From positions 682,001 to 746,000 of the forward strand of contig JAQFWX010000004.1 in the NCBI GenBank assembly GCA_027605045.1: a stretch of DNA of 64,000 bases. Direction: 5' to 3'. Source of the DNA: Phallus indusiatus. Its lineage: Eukaryota; Basidiomycota; Agaricomycetes; Phallales; Phallaceae. This document shows positions 31,717 through 42,720 of this stretch, one piece after another. Position numbers and translations under genes: made by a program. The stretch's first letter is position 1. Each line of letters begins with the position of its first letter. The notes under the pieces were generated by a model. That model worked only from the letters and a program-made list of their open reading frames with translations, ran no database searches and was not told the DNA's origin.

Positions 31717-33202
31717 ATGTTTTCTCGTTTATTTTCTTCTTCTAAACGGAACGTTCCTACGGATACAACGACAACTACCACTACTACCACCGTCACCACC
31801 ACAACTACAACAGATAACGTGACTCCCACTTCAGTAATAGGAGCTGTAAAGCCTGCCAATGAAGTCTACAACAACGCCAAATCACGAATGTCACCGTCTT
31901 CTCTTACGGAACCAGGTTCAATCGCCACCAATTCACATACCAACACTGTTCCGGATTCACCTTCGAGAGGAGGAGCTGGACTCCGGACGCCCTCGCCGTC
32001 TCATGACTCTGCTGGAGTCGATGCCGAGTCGCTCAAAGAGCTGTTCAAAAGCTGTCCACCCAAAATTGTATATTCATATCTCACTTCCCAAATTGTAAAT
32101 GGTACGCGCACAAACACTTTTCCGTGTCCCGGTCTTTTTGAGAAAGAAATTAATTTTTTCTTCTTCTTCTTTTTATTATCACCAGCTTCTCCTGGCGAAC
32201 TGCACATGTTATCTTCCTTTTTCTCCGAGCTTCAACCTCCTTCGCGATTACATTGCGTGCGATGTCATAAATCGTATTTTGAAGTGGACAATGATGATCG
32301 GAGTTGTACGATGCCACATGACGATGAAAGTGCCGAAGTGGAACATGTGAAAGGGGGAGGATTTGAAACGCGGTGGGACTGTTGTGGTCGGACTGTTGAA
32401 GGTTCTGGTGAATTGGGTCCTCCTAATGGATGGTGTTATGAAGGAAGACATACCGTACGTGTTCGGTTTCTGTTCTGTTCTGTTCTGCCAATCATTAAAA
32501 AACCATTTTCTTCTTTTCCCATCAACATATCATTTGCTTTCACAGGTTGATCTCAAACGCGCCCGATACAGGAACGATTCCTCACTCGCAGAGGACAAAC
32601 TCGTATCATGTGTGAAGAAAAAATGCTTCGCACGTCTCCAGCCTAAAGAAGAAAAACGCCCGCCGCCAAGCCGTGGTGGCGCTGCTAGTGGTGGAAAACC
32701 ACGTAGCGTTTATATTCCTGACGATGCGCGATCAGTCCGTTCGACGCGATCTACCAGATCGCTTGGCAGAGAAGCCGAAGCTAGTGCTGCTGTTGCTGCG
32801 ATAATGAAACCCATTTCCACGAAAAGTTCATCTGCGTCCAAAGCTGCTGTTCTTGCTGCCGCTCTGTCATCGCCTCCCCGTCCTTCAGTCTCCCGGAAAC
32901 GTAAACGTCCGATGAAGAAGGATGACAGTGATGATGATAATGATGGCGAAGAAGAGGAAGAAGTTGAAGAAAAAGAAAAGGAGAACGAAGGACGCAAAGT
33001 TAAAGAATCAGCTGTCAAGTCGAAGCCGAGGGCTAGTACTACTAATAATATTACTGGTACAAGGGCCAGGTCGGGACCGAAAGCAAAAGATAAGGAGAAA
33101 GATCAAACGGATGATGACGCGAAGAGCGTAAAGAGCGTTAGAAGTGTCAGAGCTACGACGCCCGCGCCGAAGAAGAAACGGCGGAAGTCTGTTGTCGAAT
33201 GA
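31717..33202 (+). CDS. Hypothetical nuclear protein with CHORD-like zinc-binding module
   Basis: Exons are 31717-32101, 32186-32454 and 32546-33202. The protein starts MFSRLFSSSKRNVP with a long Thr run. In the middle, LFKSCPPKIVYSYL precedes a Cys/His cluster: LHCVRCHKSYFEVDNDDRSC, then MPHDDES, then RWDCCGRTVEG and GWCYEGRHT. The spacing C-X2-C-H, C-X2-3-H, W-X-CC, C-X4-H is like a CHORD zinc module, although the classical GC and F/L positions are not all present. The C-terminal half is Ser/Ala-rich with RKRKRPMKKD, an acidic run, and repeated RSVRST / KSVKSVRSVR elements, ending KKKRRKSVVE. A nuclear, zinc-binding protein of unknown function is the safe call. Confidence 0.65.
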
Positions 33203-34505
33203 ATTAAAAATGGTAGCAGGAAGAAGACGAAGAAGAAGGAAGTTCTTTTTATGGGCACCCAACACATCAATCGGACGGAAGATGAGCAGGTCCGATTGGT
33301 GCAGAAATATGTATGTCCAGAGATGGTTTAAAGTCCAGTCAGTCATCTTTTTACTTCTCGAACACGAAAATGACAACTCAAAACAATAAAAGCATTCTGA
33401 ACATTTCCATCATCCGGAGTTGATTTTCCTTTTATTCTTCTTAGTCTCTTTTCATCCGATTTATATTATTGTATTGTATTTTTATAATGAACTGGTTTCT
33501 TTTATGGTTACACTCTCTTTTGTCGTATCTGAATACGTATGAAAAAGGAAAACACATTTCGTGGTTATTCTTGAGAGAAAAAGGTCTGCTTCTCATGTTC
33601 TAGTATCAATTTGACTTAATTTCGAAATTGACTCCCTCCTTTTTTTCTGTCTATTTCAGGACAAATCTTGCGGCATAACAAAGCTATGCTTTTCGTTTTT
33701 CTTCTTCTTTTCGGACTCTTGTCATGTACATGTAAATGTAAAAAAGGGGAATTTGACTTGTTTCATAGCGATTGCAGGTATCACACGATGTTGATTATTA
33801 TTCCCTCTAAACAAATTATGCTTGATCCGTCCTTTCTTGTGAATCTATCATCTCACGTTTCTGCGGAGAGTTCATGATAAGCTCTAAAACCACTGTGGCA
33901 TATATGCACCACCTTGATTGACATCGCCACCTGATATCGGGAAGAATCGTTCTTCCATAAGTTTCACCTACGCTAGCCTATAATGTGCAATTAATTACGG
34001 CTTTGTCTTGTTATCTGATAAAAAAAAAATCTTTTCGTCCTTTTTTCTCGGTGTGAGTTGTTATTTTTGGTTTGACTTCTTTGCAGAAGCTTTATGGTAC
34101 GAGAAAAACATAAATAGATAGAATTTCCTAAGTAAGGCGGAGAGAAATGTTACAGTCTTTTTTTGTTCAAAGTAAAAAAGAAAAGTATACTTTATGTTAC
34201 AAATACAAACTATAATATGTCATATATCGTGTGCTATGGATTGAATGGAATTGTTATGAAATGTCATAACAAAATGTATGCTGACAATTGTTAATGCGAA
34301 GATATTCCGATGAAGAGCGAAAAAAAAACAGCGAAACAAACACAAAAAAAAGAAGGCCGAAGGAAGATGGAGTGAGGAAATGAAATAACAATCTGGATGC
34401 AAGGTGCCAAACTTCAGAAGAAATCGAAAAAAGTGAAGTTTAGCGAGTTGAATGAGTGTAGACTCTCTCTCTCTCTTTTCTTTTGGTGTTGGGAAAAAAA
34501 CAAAA
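33203..34505. other. Intergenic, nothing firmly recognised
   Basis: AT-rich, with homopolymer runs. A short frame near 33686-33778 begins with a hydrophobic Phe/Leu stretch and four Cys but has no further support. Confidence 0.4.
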
Positions 34506-35774
34506 TTAATAGCCTTCATCGCCGCTCTCTGGCTCTACGACTTGAATTGACGGGCCCTTGGGTTTCTTAGGGAATTTAGTCGGAGGACGCCCTCGTTTTT
34601 GAGCTTTTTCACTATAAATATATATATATAAGTAAAAGAATTCCCTTTTTAAAAAGCAACGTACCAAGCATTAGTCTGTTTGTGCCTAGTCATACTATCT
34701 TTCCGATTACTACTAAAGACAGTCCCGCAATCGGGACATCTTCCGGTATTAGCCAGATTTTCTTCAATACGCTCCTGCTTATCCCTTGAAGTGACGATTT
34801 GGGCGTCACTATAGGTAAGCTCACCACTCGCAATCAACGCTAATTCTTCGTGGGCGTGATCGCTCTCAGCGTGACGATTGAGAGTCGCAAAGACTGTCCA
34901 GCCTTGATCCCAAGCGGCGCATCGTTCACCAGTGATAGGAGAGACGTAGGTGCAGTAGAACCGGGTTCCTCTGCGTAAGCCGAATTTTAGTCTCTGAGTT
35001 TGAGGGTCGTAAGTAGGATCCGGAGGAGGATTGGGTATACTACTTCGTCTTTGGGAGGTTTTTCCGGCTGAAATAGAAAGGGAAACAAAATAGGAGAATG
35101 TCAGTATTCTCCCGCTCACGGACGGAAATGGCGATTGTGCCATACCTGAATACCGGGAGTTTTCACAGTCCATCTTATCTGAGGTATAATCTCTGTTAGA
35201 AGAAAAAAAAACAAATGATTGTATTAGAATCAAGCCCAGTTTTGGCAAGTCAAAAAGCCAAAGAAGATTAGATATAAATGTACCTCGGCATGGCGATATC
35301 GGGGGTAGGGTAATAGCTTTGATGGGCTATTTTGTGGTCGTCATGTACATGAGTGAGCGGGGTATAGCCCGAATTTGGCTCTAAATATTTTGGGGAGGGT
35401 TTCACTGATTCGGACCCGTTCCATCGCATTGACGACAGATGAGGCAAGTTATCCCGCGATGAGGGGGCCAAATCTCGGATGGGCGGGAGCTTTCCGGCCC
35501 AAGGTAAAGGAGAGACGGACCGATAGGAGGGCGGTGAGTTATCAGAGGAATAGGGCGAAGAAGAAGAAGACGAGGAAGATAGTGACGATGACGACGCGAG
35601 TAGTCGAGGTTCCGGAGGTATCCGGAGTGGACCAGGAAAGCGTTTGTCAGTGCCAGCGCGAGGAGGATATTCCATGCCGTTATCCGCGCGTCGTGAGTCT
35701 GGATAGCGTGAGCTCGATGATGAGCTGGATGTGTAGTAGTCGCTGTGGTTGTGGCTGCCGTTATTGTTGTACAT
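34506..35774 (-). CDS. Zinc-finger protein (C2H2 plus C2HC), putative DNA-binding
   Basis: Exons are 35774-35284, 35192-35146, 35067-34665 and 34611-34506; the introns have GTACAT, GTATGG and GTACGT donors and the frame closes. The N-terminal 160 residues are Ser/Pro/Tyr-rich, including long Ser runs (SSSLSSSSSSSS). Then FYCTYVSPITGERCAAW leads into TVFATLNRHAESDHAHEE, a first Cys2-His2 finger, and GRCPDCGTVFSSNRKDSMTR followed by HKQTNAC, a second Cys2-His-Cys finger completed by splicing. The tail KRGRPPTKFPKKPKGP resembles an AT-hook/NLS. A transcription-factor-like role is inferred from these features; the family is common as orphan proteins in Agaricomycetes. Confidence 0.7.
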
Positions 35775-37692
35775 GACTGGTGGCGTAAAATAATTATTAT
35801 CAACAGATAAGTGGATAGTAGACCAATATAGAACTACACGATGGGGGCAGAGAGCGACCGCAAGTCCCGGACTGAGACAGACAGACAGACAGACAGACGG
35901 AAAGACAGAAAGGACGTAAAGGAATCGAGAGATCAGACAGGACTCCGCTTTTTATGCCACACAGATTTAATGGATCCCGGCTCCGCCATGAAGCTATATG
36001 GGGTGGCGTTTAATTGTGTATGATATTTTAGCATGGTTCGAAATACGGAGGCTGTCCCACTTGTCTAAGGCCATCAACAACAATAAGACCAAAACAGGAA
36101 GAAGGGAAATACTCAAAATAGAACTAACTCGGATTTGAGTTGTGAGGTGACCGTGTCAGAATTTGTTCTAGATTTTGATGGTTTCGAACAGTTTGGACGC
36201 TTAGTTCTGCCAAATACGTGTAGATTTATCTCTCTCTGTTTTCTCTTGGAGAAACGAATGTATTATTTATTCCTTTCCTTTCTTCTCTTTGGCTGAGAAC
36301 CCAAAGTCGAAGAAGAGAAGGACGCTGTGCCATCGTTTCGAACTTTCCTTCCCCCTTTTAGAGGTTAATTGTAAATTGGAAGGATCAATAAGGACGTCGA
36401 TGATGTTTTGCAACAATTTGATCTCGAAATCCAACGATCCATGCGAAGCCCATGCCTGAACAACAAGACCACATTTAGGAGAAAGATGTGGTGGCAGATC
36501 TGACTCGGCCGAGCGGGCCGCCAACTTTGTGTGGGAGACACTCGCCCAATTAGGCAGGCTTTGTCTGTCCAACTTGGGAAAAAAAGGAGCAGACCTCCCT
36601 TTGAAATCCAGGTAGACTCAATTCTCATTCGTCCACTCACATTTCCTTAGTTTTTAAAGGGAAAATACCCCTCACACACAGCAAATGTCATCGTGTCACT
36701 TGTTGCTCTCACAAGACCTTTTTATTCATCAATCCAAGTTCCTGGGTCCTGGAAAACCAACGTACTTGTGCATATCTTTGTGAGTGGTGCTGAGTGCTGC
36801 AAACAAACACACAAAATTGTATTCATGGACGCACGATCGACCTATCCCACTAGCCGAATAACTATATTTGGCGATGAATAAACCATTCGAAAAGGTGTGC
36901 GATTAATCTGAGTCAGGAAAGTCAGGGTTAAAGTCCCTGAACTCTATAAGCGTCATTCAGCAGGGAAGTGCTTCCTATCCCTCGTGTCCGGACGCGGAAA
37001 GCCGTTATGTTTCGTGTGGTAAACATCTCCGAAAATATTTCTTACTAAACCCCGCAGCGTTCAACTTGTTTACGCTGGAAAAATTGAGGGAGAAAAACCT
37101 CCGATGACCGATATGGCCTAGTGCTTGCGCACCACAATCTATACGTGCACGTACGTACTTGACAATACACAACATACATTCTTCATTTCCGCGTATATTA
37201 CTCGGATAAAAGGAATATATTGATGTGCATGTTTTTTACGGATGTGATCCGGTTCTCCGAATGGTTCAGTATGTGTGTATATATATTAATTAATTAACGC
37301 GTCGCAGTTCAAAGTGAATCTAATATGATGTAAGGGGTCCAGAGAGATGCGAGGGGGTTCAAAACCACCAGAACCACGCCTTGCCAATTGCCGGATCGAA
37401 ATTGTATTTCTTTGTTAACTCGTGGTCAGGGTTGATGGTGTGCTCGTGTGTTGGTACATATATTTATATGTACTTCCTATCCCTTTCGAGATCAAAGGCA
37501 AAAAAGAACAAGGGAAAAGCTTTTACACGATCGCATCCTCCCAAGACCACAATTTCCTTTCTCGTGGGACAAAAGAGAGTGAAAAAAATAATATGAGAAA
37601 ATAGTATAGATTTTTTTTCACGATCCCTTTCCACGTTTCGGTGGCAATAAAACAAACTTTACATTCTATCTACCTAGGTACAGTCGTATATT
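35775..37692. other. Long intergenic region
   Basis: About 1.9 kb without a supported gene. A GACA microsatellite lies at 35877-35897, close upstream of the zinc-finger gene. Both ends should contain a promoter (left) and a 3' untranslated region (right). Confidence 0.4.
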
Positions 37693-39787
37693 TCAGGTCT
37701 TCCTTGGCCGTTTGGTATTACCACGACTTAATCGTGTAGCTGTTGTCGCTGATGTGTCAACTGACGAGATCGATAGCGATCGCTTGTGAGACTGTTAAAA
37801 CGAAATTTTAAATAATAGGGGTTCATATAAATATAATAATGAAAATATGACCAAAAAGTCTTACCTGCTGCGGCGGTGCCCCTTCTGTTGTTCCATCGGC
37901 CGGCACTATTGAAGGTTCTCGGTCAACGTCTATCTTGCTTTGACTCGTTTCCTCTTTCACATCTTCCTTATTTTGATCACCCGAATCAGCTTCACCGGAG
38001 CGCATTTCACCGCCATGCGCTGGGGTCGTACTATCTTCACCTGCAATCATCCCTAAAAGCTTCTTCTGTGTCCGAATCTCTTGATCAACACGATCAACGG
38101 CTTTCTTCATATCTATCATGACCGCTGTCGCATCTAACAGACTCTCAAACCGTTGAATATTTTCCTTAGTAGGCATTACAAGTCGAGTAGTATTGATTCC
38201 TAATTCGGTTAACGCTGCAATAACTTTCGGAGCAATACTTGGTTTAGGGTACGGGAGTTTTGATGATCGAAGATGAGCGGGTATGTGAGCTGCTTTGGTA
38301 GACGCTGCCGTGGGCGGCGTATCTAGACGAGTAACACAATTGACCTGGTCTGCAATTCAAAAGAAAAAAAATTAAATGAGCATATATGATTGTGCTTTGT
38401 AAACATAGGAGATAATATATATGGAAAAAAATGCGGTCTCGGGAACATACCCATGTGGGCCTGTTTATTTGATACGGCCTTTTTCGTGTGTCCGGTGGAA
38501 GGTCCAGGGGCCGGGCTTTCAGCATCAGTCCCATCAGGTTTCTTCTTTCTTTTCTTGGGATCCACGAAAAGTCCTGAGACTACCTCTTCGTCGGGCTGAT
38601 GGATATGAAGCCCGCTCTCAATCCCGGCTACCACTCTCATAAGCTCGTCTCTCTCTTTCGCAAATCGGCGCTCTTTCTGTTCTAATTTCTTTATTTCAAC
38701 ATAAAGCGCCTCTTCTTCTGCGATCTGTTCCGGCGTACGGGCAAATAGACTCGCCACATACATTTTACGTGTCTTCTCTCGTTCTACGGAGAAGATTGAA
38801 AAGAGAAATTAGGGGGTCAATATCCAATTGAAGAGAGAGAATAAGAAAAAAAACGGTGCCTTTGTCAAATTGATAGGTATTCAATAGAGCAGATTTGGTA
38901 GCCTCGTCTCCCGACCACGGTCTGTTCCGAATAAGCTTTCGGCACACGCTGTAATATCGTGCCTTGAGATCCTGAAAATAAAAAACACAGATTAACACGC
39001 ACACACGTGATATCGGGTACAAAATGAAAAGCACTACCTCTAAAGTTCTTCCTGGGCCTCCTGAATAATCATATCGATCGAGAATAATAAACCAGCGCAT
39101 ATCGTATTCCTTTACCAGACTGAACAAATAGTCTGTTTCTTCTTTGGTCCATTCCTCATCTGCTGTCCAATCAGAGCGGTCACAAAAACGAAGTTAATCG
39201 GATATATTTACCGGTCAATAGCGAGGAATATTCGTCATCTGTATAGGCGTAGACATTAGACGAAGTGTTGTACTTCGCGAATGGGTAAACTAAAGCATTA
39301 TATAATCAGCTTCTAACTTGGGGTTCAAGAAGAAACACACGACTATTCACCAGCAGGACGCGCTTCGGTAACCTTTTCCCAGTGACCTAATTGTAAGCCA
39401 TCTTCTCTAGCTTGATTCGTAAATGTCCGCCATTCCCTAAATAAGAAGTCAAGCATTGTCAGTGGCGGCTAAACTTGGCATTTGTGAAGAACGAAGAGGT
39501 GCTCATGCAAAGGAACACAAAAAGACCGAACGCGGAAGGGGGGTTAACACATACCAATAAGTCTTGCTAGCTCTTCCGAATTTCGGCTTCTGTTTGAGTT
39601 TAGCCTTGGCTTGCTGGACAGCTGCGAGAGACGGTGCGTGGTTGCCGATGAGCGAGTATAGCTCGCGTGATATTCCTTCGGGTTTTTGAGCTCTCGGTGT
39701 TTTCTTTGGCGCGGAGTGAATAGCAGGTAATGTAGAAGGTCCAGGGAGAGCGAGGATATCACGAAGATCTGCGCTGCTGGCGGCCAT
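37693..39787 (-). CDS. SWC4: SWC4/DMAP1: SANT-domain subunit of SWR1 and NuA4 chromatin complexes
   Basis: The start MAASSADLRDILALPGPST at 39787 is the conserved N-terminus of the DMAP1/Swc4 family. It continues with RELYSLIGNHAPSLA, FAKYNTSSNVYAYTDDEYSS, then the SANT/Myb-like part DEEWTKEETDYLFSLVKEYD, RWFIILDRYDY and LEDLKARYYSVCRKLI. KTRKMYVASLFARTPEQIAE and EIKKLEQKERRFAKERDEL form the helical region. The C-terminal part includes ALTELGINTTRLVMPTKEN, the DMAP1 domain signature, and IRTQKKLLGMI. About seven introns are present, and the last exon (RPRKT then TGA at 37693-37695) follows a GTAAGA intron. In yeast and mammals the protein helps deposit H2A.Z and acetylate H4. Confidence 0.92.
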
Positions 39788-39922
39788 TTTAGAACAAAAA
39801 GAGGGGAATCAAGACTTTGTCTTGTGGTAGGAGGAGGGAGAGATCGCTGACGTAATTGAGGCGGAGATGATCAGCTTCGGTGCCGTGGGTGCATTGAAAC
39901 CGCACTCAATTTCTTCGCAGTA

Positions 39923-41220
39923 ATGCTCTCCTCGTTCAACATCACGTTTCTAGGAACTGCATCTGCGCAGCCTTCTTCAACACGAAATCATTCTTCTCTA
40001 GCTTTGAGATTAGGATCCGAGGTTTGGTTGTTTGATTGTGGAGAATCAACGCAGAAACAGATTCAATCCAGCCAAGGCATAAAAATGGGAAGAATTCGGA
40101 AAATATTCATAACTCATACTCATGGTATTTTGGCTTTATTGATTGTTCGAGTCTCCTCGATATTTAGCCTACCTTTTTATCCTACACGTTTAGGCGATCA
40201 TATCTTTGGTCTCTTACCCCTCTTGGCAAGTTGCATGAACGGTGCTGGCGGTACTATCGATGGAGTGGACGATCCGAGGATATTGAATAACGAAACTAAT
40301 ACTCCTGAGGTCGGTAATGCTTGTTTACGGTGTACATATGGCTGTGAAAGAAATATATTTCTTCTATTCTTCGGAATTAGCCCATCGAAATTTATGGCCC
40401 GCTGGGAACTCGTGCGTATGTTCGAGGAGGTCTAAGATGGACACACACTTTACTAGGCGGCAAATATGTCGTCCATCAGCTTCTATTTAATCATGATCCT
40501 GAGGAAGGCGACGAGAGAACAATCCCACAGCATGCCTCGGAAATATTGGGCCGGAATATCCGACCTAATTCTGACGGTTATTGGTCTGACGTATTTTCTA
40601 ACTCGCTGCTATCTGTCTCGGCTGCACCTATAGAACACTCTGTTCCGTGTGTAGGGTATGTTGTTCAAGAAGCTCCGATACCAGGAAAGATGGATATTAC
40701 ACTATACAAACCGCATCTATTACGCAATAAGGCCCCCATGTCTCTTCTCAGCAAGTTACAAGGTGGCGAAACTATTACATTGTCAGACGGAACAATACTA
40801 GAACCCCCACCACGAAGACCAGGTCGTAAAGTTGTCATTCTGGGCGACACATACGATCCATCCCATATTACAAAGTTAGGAGAGGATGCCGACGTTCTTA
40901 TCCATGAAGCGACGAACGCTTATCTGCCGGGTATCGATTCAGCAACGAAAGAAGACGAAACAGAAGCATCAGTGGAAGAAAGAACAAAGTCTCGAGGTCA
41001 TTCGACACCACAAATGGCAGGCGCGTTCGCTCGTCGGCTCAGGGCGAAAAAACTTGTCTTAAATCACTTCTCAGCTCGCTATAGAGGCGACGATGATGTA
41101 AATGAAGAAGCTCGTCAGATTATGGACGCCATTGGAAATCTGGCTAAAAAAGCTTATGAGTCGGATCAGGTAATCTGTGCGCGAGACTGGCTGAGCTTCG
41201 AAGTAGACAAACCTTCATAA
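39923..41220 (+). CDS. tRNase Z, short form (tRNA 3'-end processing endonuclease)
   Basis: Exons are 39923-40124, 40194-40309 and 40381-41220. [19 protein letters not shown] and [14 protein letters not shown] open the metallo-beta-lactamase fold. [17 protein letters not shown] carries the HxHxDH metal site and is joined across intron 1. [17 protein letters not shown] is the usual block near the exosite; [15 protein letters not shown] contributes a ligand His. [32 protein letters not shown] and [10 protein letters not shown] complete the signature. At roughly 385 residues it is the short, ELAC1/bacterial-like type rather than the long type that fungi also use. It removes 3' trailers from pre-tRNA. 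Its stop codon lies 40 bp from that of the convergent THOC7 gene, so 3' ends probably overlap. Confidence 0.92.
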
Positions 41221-41260
41221 CAACTTTGGGAAAAAATAAAACTTGCGTATCTTCTTCTAA

Positions 41261-42508
41261 TCAGTTTGGTACCGTACCAGCTTGTGGACTGCCTCCATCA
41301 CTTGCTTCGCCTTCTTCTAATTCGTTATCCTGATGGGTGTGATTCTCGATAACCAATTTCGCCCCGTTATCCGCAAATACTTCAGAAACTTCTCCCATTT
41401 CAATATCTTCGCCTTCCTCACGCTCTTCTCCTTCCTCAGATTTTTGCGGGGCAGGCGAAGGAGCAGCAGAGTGTGGCCTTGAGGGCATTGGAGAGTTGCG
41501 TTCACTGTTCTGTACGCGATCTAAAGCACCTTTAGGAAGGAACGGTTTGGCAGCGGGGTTTAATGAGGATGGTGCGGACCCTGGGTCTTCAGTGTTATCT
41601 TCTTCCTGTTCTCTTTCTTGTCTTTCACGTTCCCTATTCCTACGGTCATCATCATGCTCGTCTTGCTCATCTTTTGGAAGAGTATCCTCATTAGTTGCTC
41701 CTTCTGCTGATCCGGGTTCCTGAGTTTGGGCACTCGATTCTGGTTCCTTGTCCATGGCACGAAGAACCTCGATTGAAGAAACAATCTGGTCCAGAGCAAT
41801 TTTCCGAGCGTGCATCATACGAGATTTATGGTCATTTTCTTCACGAATAGCCGCAATTTCCTCTTTTATGGATGATATCGAACTACGGGCAAACCTAAGG
41901 ACTTTCTTCAAAAAATTGATTGAGAAACTCACGCTTCAGAGTCTGCTCGACTTGGGAGTGCATTAATCTTTTCGGCAATTTGGTCATACTCGATTTTCCG
42001 TTTACGAAACATATGTTCTTCATCCAAGGTGACTTTCAGCTCAGCGATTTGGCGTCGAATGACATCCTGCTCTTGAACTACGAAACTCGTTATAAGAAGC
42101 GCATCTCCTTTATATACGCGTTAAAGCCTACCAATTCGTTCTTTTTCTTTCTCGTATTCGAGCACTTGCCGTGATTCGGCCTGATATACTAGTGTGTTCT
42201 TCTGCAAAGCGAGCTGGTAGGTCGCGATTTCCGCCAACATAATTTCTCTCTCCTCCTCGGCGCTGAGATAATTGTTTTCCAAACCATTCGTTTTGTCCCT
42301 GTTTTGTATGCTGAAAGCATACGAGTATAACTTCTTGGTCAGTTTCCGAAGAGCTCTATCTTCCGAAAGGATACGAAGGTGAATCAAAGCATCTAAAGAG
42401 CAGTTTTAATATCTGACTTTCTTATTGAACTAGAGACTTTGAGCTACCTTCTTCTTCAGGAGTAAGGAAAGGTATCCGATTCTCTATCTCCACTGTAGTT
42501 GTGGCCAT
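41261..42508 (-). CDS. THOC7: THO complex subunit 7 (mRNA export)
   Basis: The start MATTTVEIENRIPFLTPEEE at 42508 is followed by RALRKLTKKLYSYAF and a coiled-coil core: TYQLALQKNTLVYQAESRQV, EQDVIRRQIAELKVTLDEE, RKRKIEYDQIAEKINALPSR, and SIKEEIAAIREENDHKSRMM. The core matches THOC7/Mft1-like proteins, which pair with THOC5 in the TREX complex linking transcription and mRNA export. The C-terminal third is an acidic, Glu/Ser/Pro-rich tail (GEEREEGEDIEMGEVSEV), longer than in animals, ending TGA at 41261-41263. About three introns occur. Confidence 0.85.
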
Positions 42509-42720
42509 AGAAAAACCTTTTGTTCACTGTCTTAAAACCGTGACACTGCCTGCTTAGCTCATCAGGCACGTGACCCAGAACAAACCGCGTCCTCCGTCCG
42601 GCGTCTGACGCCATAGGGACCATTCGCTTTCTCGTTTGTCTACAACTCATAATTCATTGAAAAAACCCACATTGCCATTATAGACAGTTCAACTGTCATT
42701 TTCGCTCATTGCTACACTTT

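Noticed and set aside
33686..33790. Possible small Cys-rich secreted peptide (MLFVFLLLFGLLSCTCKCKK)
   Set aside because: Hydrophobic start is attractive, but it comes from a T/C-rich tract, has no clear promoter or stop-coherent exon model, and no homologue is recognised.
35375..35776. 133-codon plus-strand open frame opposite the zinc-finger gene
   Set aside because: Shadow of the Ser-rich first exon on the minus strand.
36267..36640. Minus-strand open frames of about 100 codons
   Set aside because: No domain, no splice continuity and no promoter; likely chance.
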